Source: Lacibacter cauensis
GTDB taxonomy: Bacteria; Bacteroidota; Bacteroidia; Chitinophagales; Chitinophagaceae
Direction: 5' to 3'
Assembly (NCBI RefSeq): GCF_007830055.1
Contig: NZ_VLLE01000005.1
Coordinates: 248,001 to 312,000, forward strand
Length of the DNA: 64,000 nt
The notes under the pieces are model-generated. The model was not told where the DNA came from, did not search any database, and saw only the letters and a program-made list of their open reading frames with translations. Position 1 is the stretch's first letter. Every line of letters starts with the position of its first letter. Positions 62,567 through 64,000 of this stretch are shown here, one piece after another. The position numbers were made by a program, and so were the translations under genes.

Positions 62567-64000
62567 ATGAAGACAAGCATTAATTATAAAGTTGTAAACA
62601 GGGGTTTGCTCTTTGCTGCAATCTTTGCACTTACAACCACACTGCATTCCTGCCGCAAGTACCTGGATGTAGTGCCGGATAATATCTCTACCATCGACAA
62701 CGCCTTTAAGCTGCGTGTGGAAGCCGAAAAGTTTTTATTTACCTGTTATTCGTATTTGCCTAAGAACGGCGATGGTTGGTACAATGCCGGTATGGCTTCT
62801 GCAGATGAAATATGGTTGCCGCAGGATGATCAAACACACTGGCATGCTGCTTTCCGTATTGCACAGGGGCAACAGAATGTAGCCGATCCTTATTTTAACG
62901 AGTGGGCTGGCTGGCGCAAAGGTGGTACAGGTAATACCCGTTACGATAACCAGAAAATTTGGAATGCCATCCGCAACTGTAATATCTTTTTAGAGAACAT
63001 GGCCGATATGACGAAGGTGCCGGATATTAATCCTGCAGAACGTTCACGTTGGATTGGTGAAGTGTTGTTCTTGAAAGCGTTTTATCATTATTACATGTTA
63101 CGCATGTATGGTCCTATTCCGTTGATTACAAAAAATGTTCCTGTTGAAGCAGATCCTGCAAGCTCTTATGTGAAGCGTGCGCCCGTTGACGAGTGTGTAA
63201 GCACCATTACTACATGGCTCGATAGTTCGATTAAGTTATTACCCGAGCGTATTCAAAACGAAAATACAGAGTTGGGCAGAGTAACACAGCCCATTGCATT
63301 GGCAGTAAAAGCAAAATTGCTGGTAATGGCTGCGAGTCCGCTGTTTAACGGTAATCCTGATTTTGTAAACTTCAAGGATAAAGATGGTGTGTCTTTGTTT
63401 AACCCAACATTTGATCCGGATAAGTGGGTGGAAGCAAGAGATGCTGCCAAAGCAGCGGTTGAAGCGGCAGAAGCAAATGGCTTTACGCTTTATTATTACA
63501 AGAACGATATTTATAACCTCAGTACTGCTACCAAAACACAACTCAACATCCGCAATGCGGTAACACAGCGTTGGGGTTCGGAAACAGTGTGGGGTAATTC
63601 GCAAATGTATTTCCCGAACGAAGCGTTGTGTATGCCACCTATGACAAGAGGCAGCAATACCAACCGCTTTCAGTTGCAAGGTGTGTGGGCTCCGCCTATT
63701 AAAATTGCAAAATTGTTCTACACGTCCAATGGTGTACCTATTGAAGAAGATAAAACGCTCAACTTTGCCAATTACGATCAATTGCGCACTGCAACCGCTG
63801 CAGAGAAATATTACATTGAACCCGGTGTTGCAACTGCACGTTTAAACTTCGACAGAGAACCTCGTTTCTATGCCAACTTAGGTTTTGATGGTGGCATCTG
63901 GTACATGAAAGATGGTAATGCAACAGGTAGTGATATTGGTACGTACTATGTAAAAGCGAAGAATGTAGAAAGCGCAGGCTTCGGGCATTTTACCAACTGG
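62567..64000 (+). CDS. SusD/RagB family lipoprotein (3' end outside window)
   Basis: The reading frame from the ATG at 62567 stays open to the window end (478 codons visible). The N-terminus MKTSINYKVVNRGLL leads to a lipobox at HSC (Cys29), followed by RKYLDVVPDN, a textbook SusD start. The SusD core follows with WIGEVLFLKAFYHYYMLRMYGPIPLI and AVKAKLLVMAASPLFNGNPD. It is the partner of the SusC gene 23 bp upstream. The C-terminal RagB signature is beyond the window. Enzymes of this second utilisation locus would follow outside, so the substrate is unknown. Confidence 0.94.
   Translation, partial: MKTSINYKVVNRGLLFAAIFALTTTLHSCRKYLDVVPDNISTIDNAFKLRVEAEKFLFTCYSYLPKNGDGWYNAGMASADEIWLPQDDQTHWHAAFRIAQGQQNVADPYFNEWAGWRKGGTGNTRYDNQKIWNAIRNCNIFLENMADMTKVPDINPAERSRWIGEVLFLKAFYHYYMLRMYGPIPLITKNVPVEADPASSYVKRAPVDECVSTITTWLDSSIKLLPERIQNENTELGRVTQPIALAVKAKLLVMAASPLFNGNPDFVNFKDKDGVSLFNPTFDPDKWVEARDAAKAAVEAAEANGFTLYYYKNDIYNLSTATKTQLNIRNAVTQRWGSETVWGNSQMYFPNEALCMPPMTRGSNTNRFQLQGVWAPPIKIAKLFYTSNGVPIEEDKTLNFANYDQLRTATAAEKYYIEPGVATARLNFDREPRFYANLGFDGGIWYMKDGNATGSDIGTYYVKAKNVESAGFGHFTNW

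Overview
The window comes from a Bacteroidota chromosome, most likely Chitinophagia/Chitinophagaceae. This is inferred from paired SusC/SusD outer-membrane uptake genes, a type IX secretion (type B) C-terminal domain, propeller-type sensor kinases, a futalosine-pathway MqnA, YfhO and DUF6580 membrane proteins, weak Shine-Dalgarno sites, and several promoter -7 boxes of the Bacteroidota form TAnnTTTG. The genus cannot be named from the sequence alone. No CRISPR array, insertion sequence, prophage or rRNA was seen.

Region 1 (1-20396, all + strand) is a large polysaccharide utilisation locus (PUL). It starts with the 3' part of a SusD, continues with a complete SusC/SusD pair, and is followed by a BNR_4-type seven-bladed propeller enzyme (GH145/PL42/PL24-25 superfamily), GH105, GH2, GH16, a double GH43, GH127 and GH51. 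Together these fit stepwise removal of rhamnose-GlcA caps, unsaturated uronate, alpha- and beta-L-arabinofuranose and beta-galactose, as expected for type II arabinogalactan (arabinogalactan protein or gum-arabic-like glycans). The substrate is inferred.

Region 2 (20397-30300) is mostly housekeeping. It has tRNA-Ala(GGC) with its own promoter and terminator, an acyl-CoA carboxylase beta subunit, rnhA, a DUF6580 membrane protein, a YraN nuclease-like protein, purB and mqnA. A LytS/LytTR-type two-component pair starts 15 bp after mqnA.

Region 3 (30301-42506) is a surface-glycan region. It contains two GT2 enzymes and a third GT2-like protein, two methyltransferases (one FkbM), two convergent GT4 enzymes, a YfhO membrane protein and a 1010-residue T9SS-exported LamG protein. 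Much of it looks more AT-rich than its surroundings.

Region 4 (42507-48108) holds a small membrane protein coupled to a queuosine-precursor (YhhQ) transporter, NUDIX, CorA, DinB, dapF, a nucleoside phosphorylase, tRNA-Cys(GCA) and a small membrane protein.

Region 5 (48179-52296, - strand) is the most unusual part: SET-domain protein, ATP-grasp ligase, ATP-grasp-SET fusion, then an ABC-type six-TM protein without an ATPase. The first three genes are separated by only 14-16 bp. This looks like an uncharacterised amino-acid/peptide ligation plus lysine-type N-methylation pathway.

Region 6 (52500-64000) contains thioredoxin, a TlpA lipoprotein with a Cys/His-rich sialidase-fold lipoprotein, and a second PUL. 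In that PUL a 'split' hybrid two-component system (separate kinase and REC-AraC regulator genes) is divergent from a SusC and a SusD that runs off the window.
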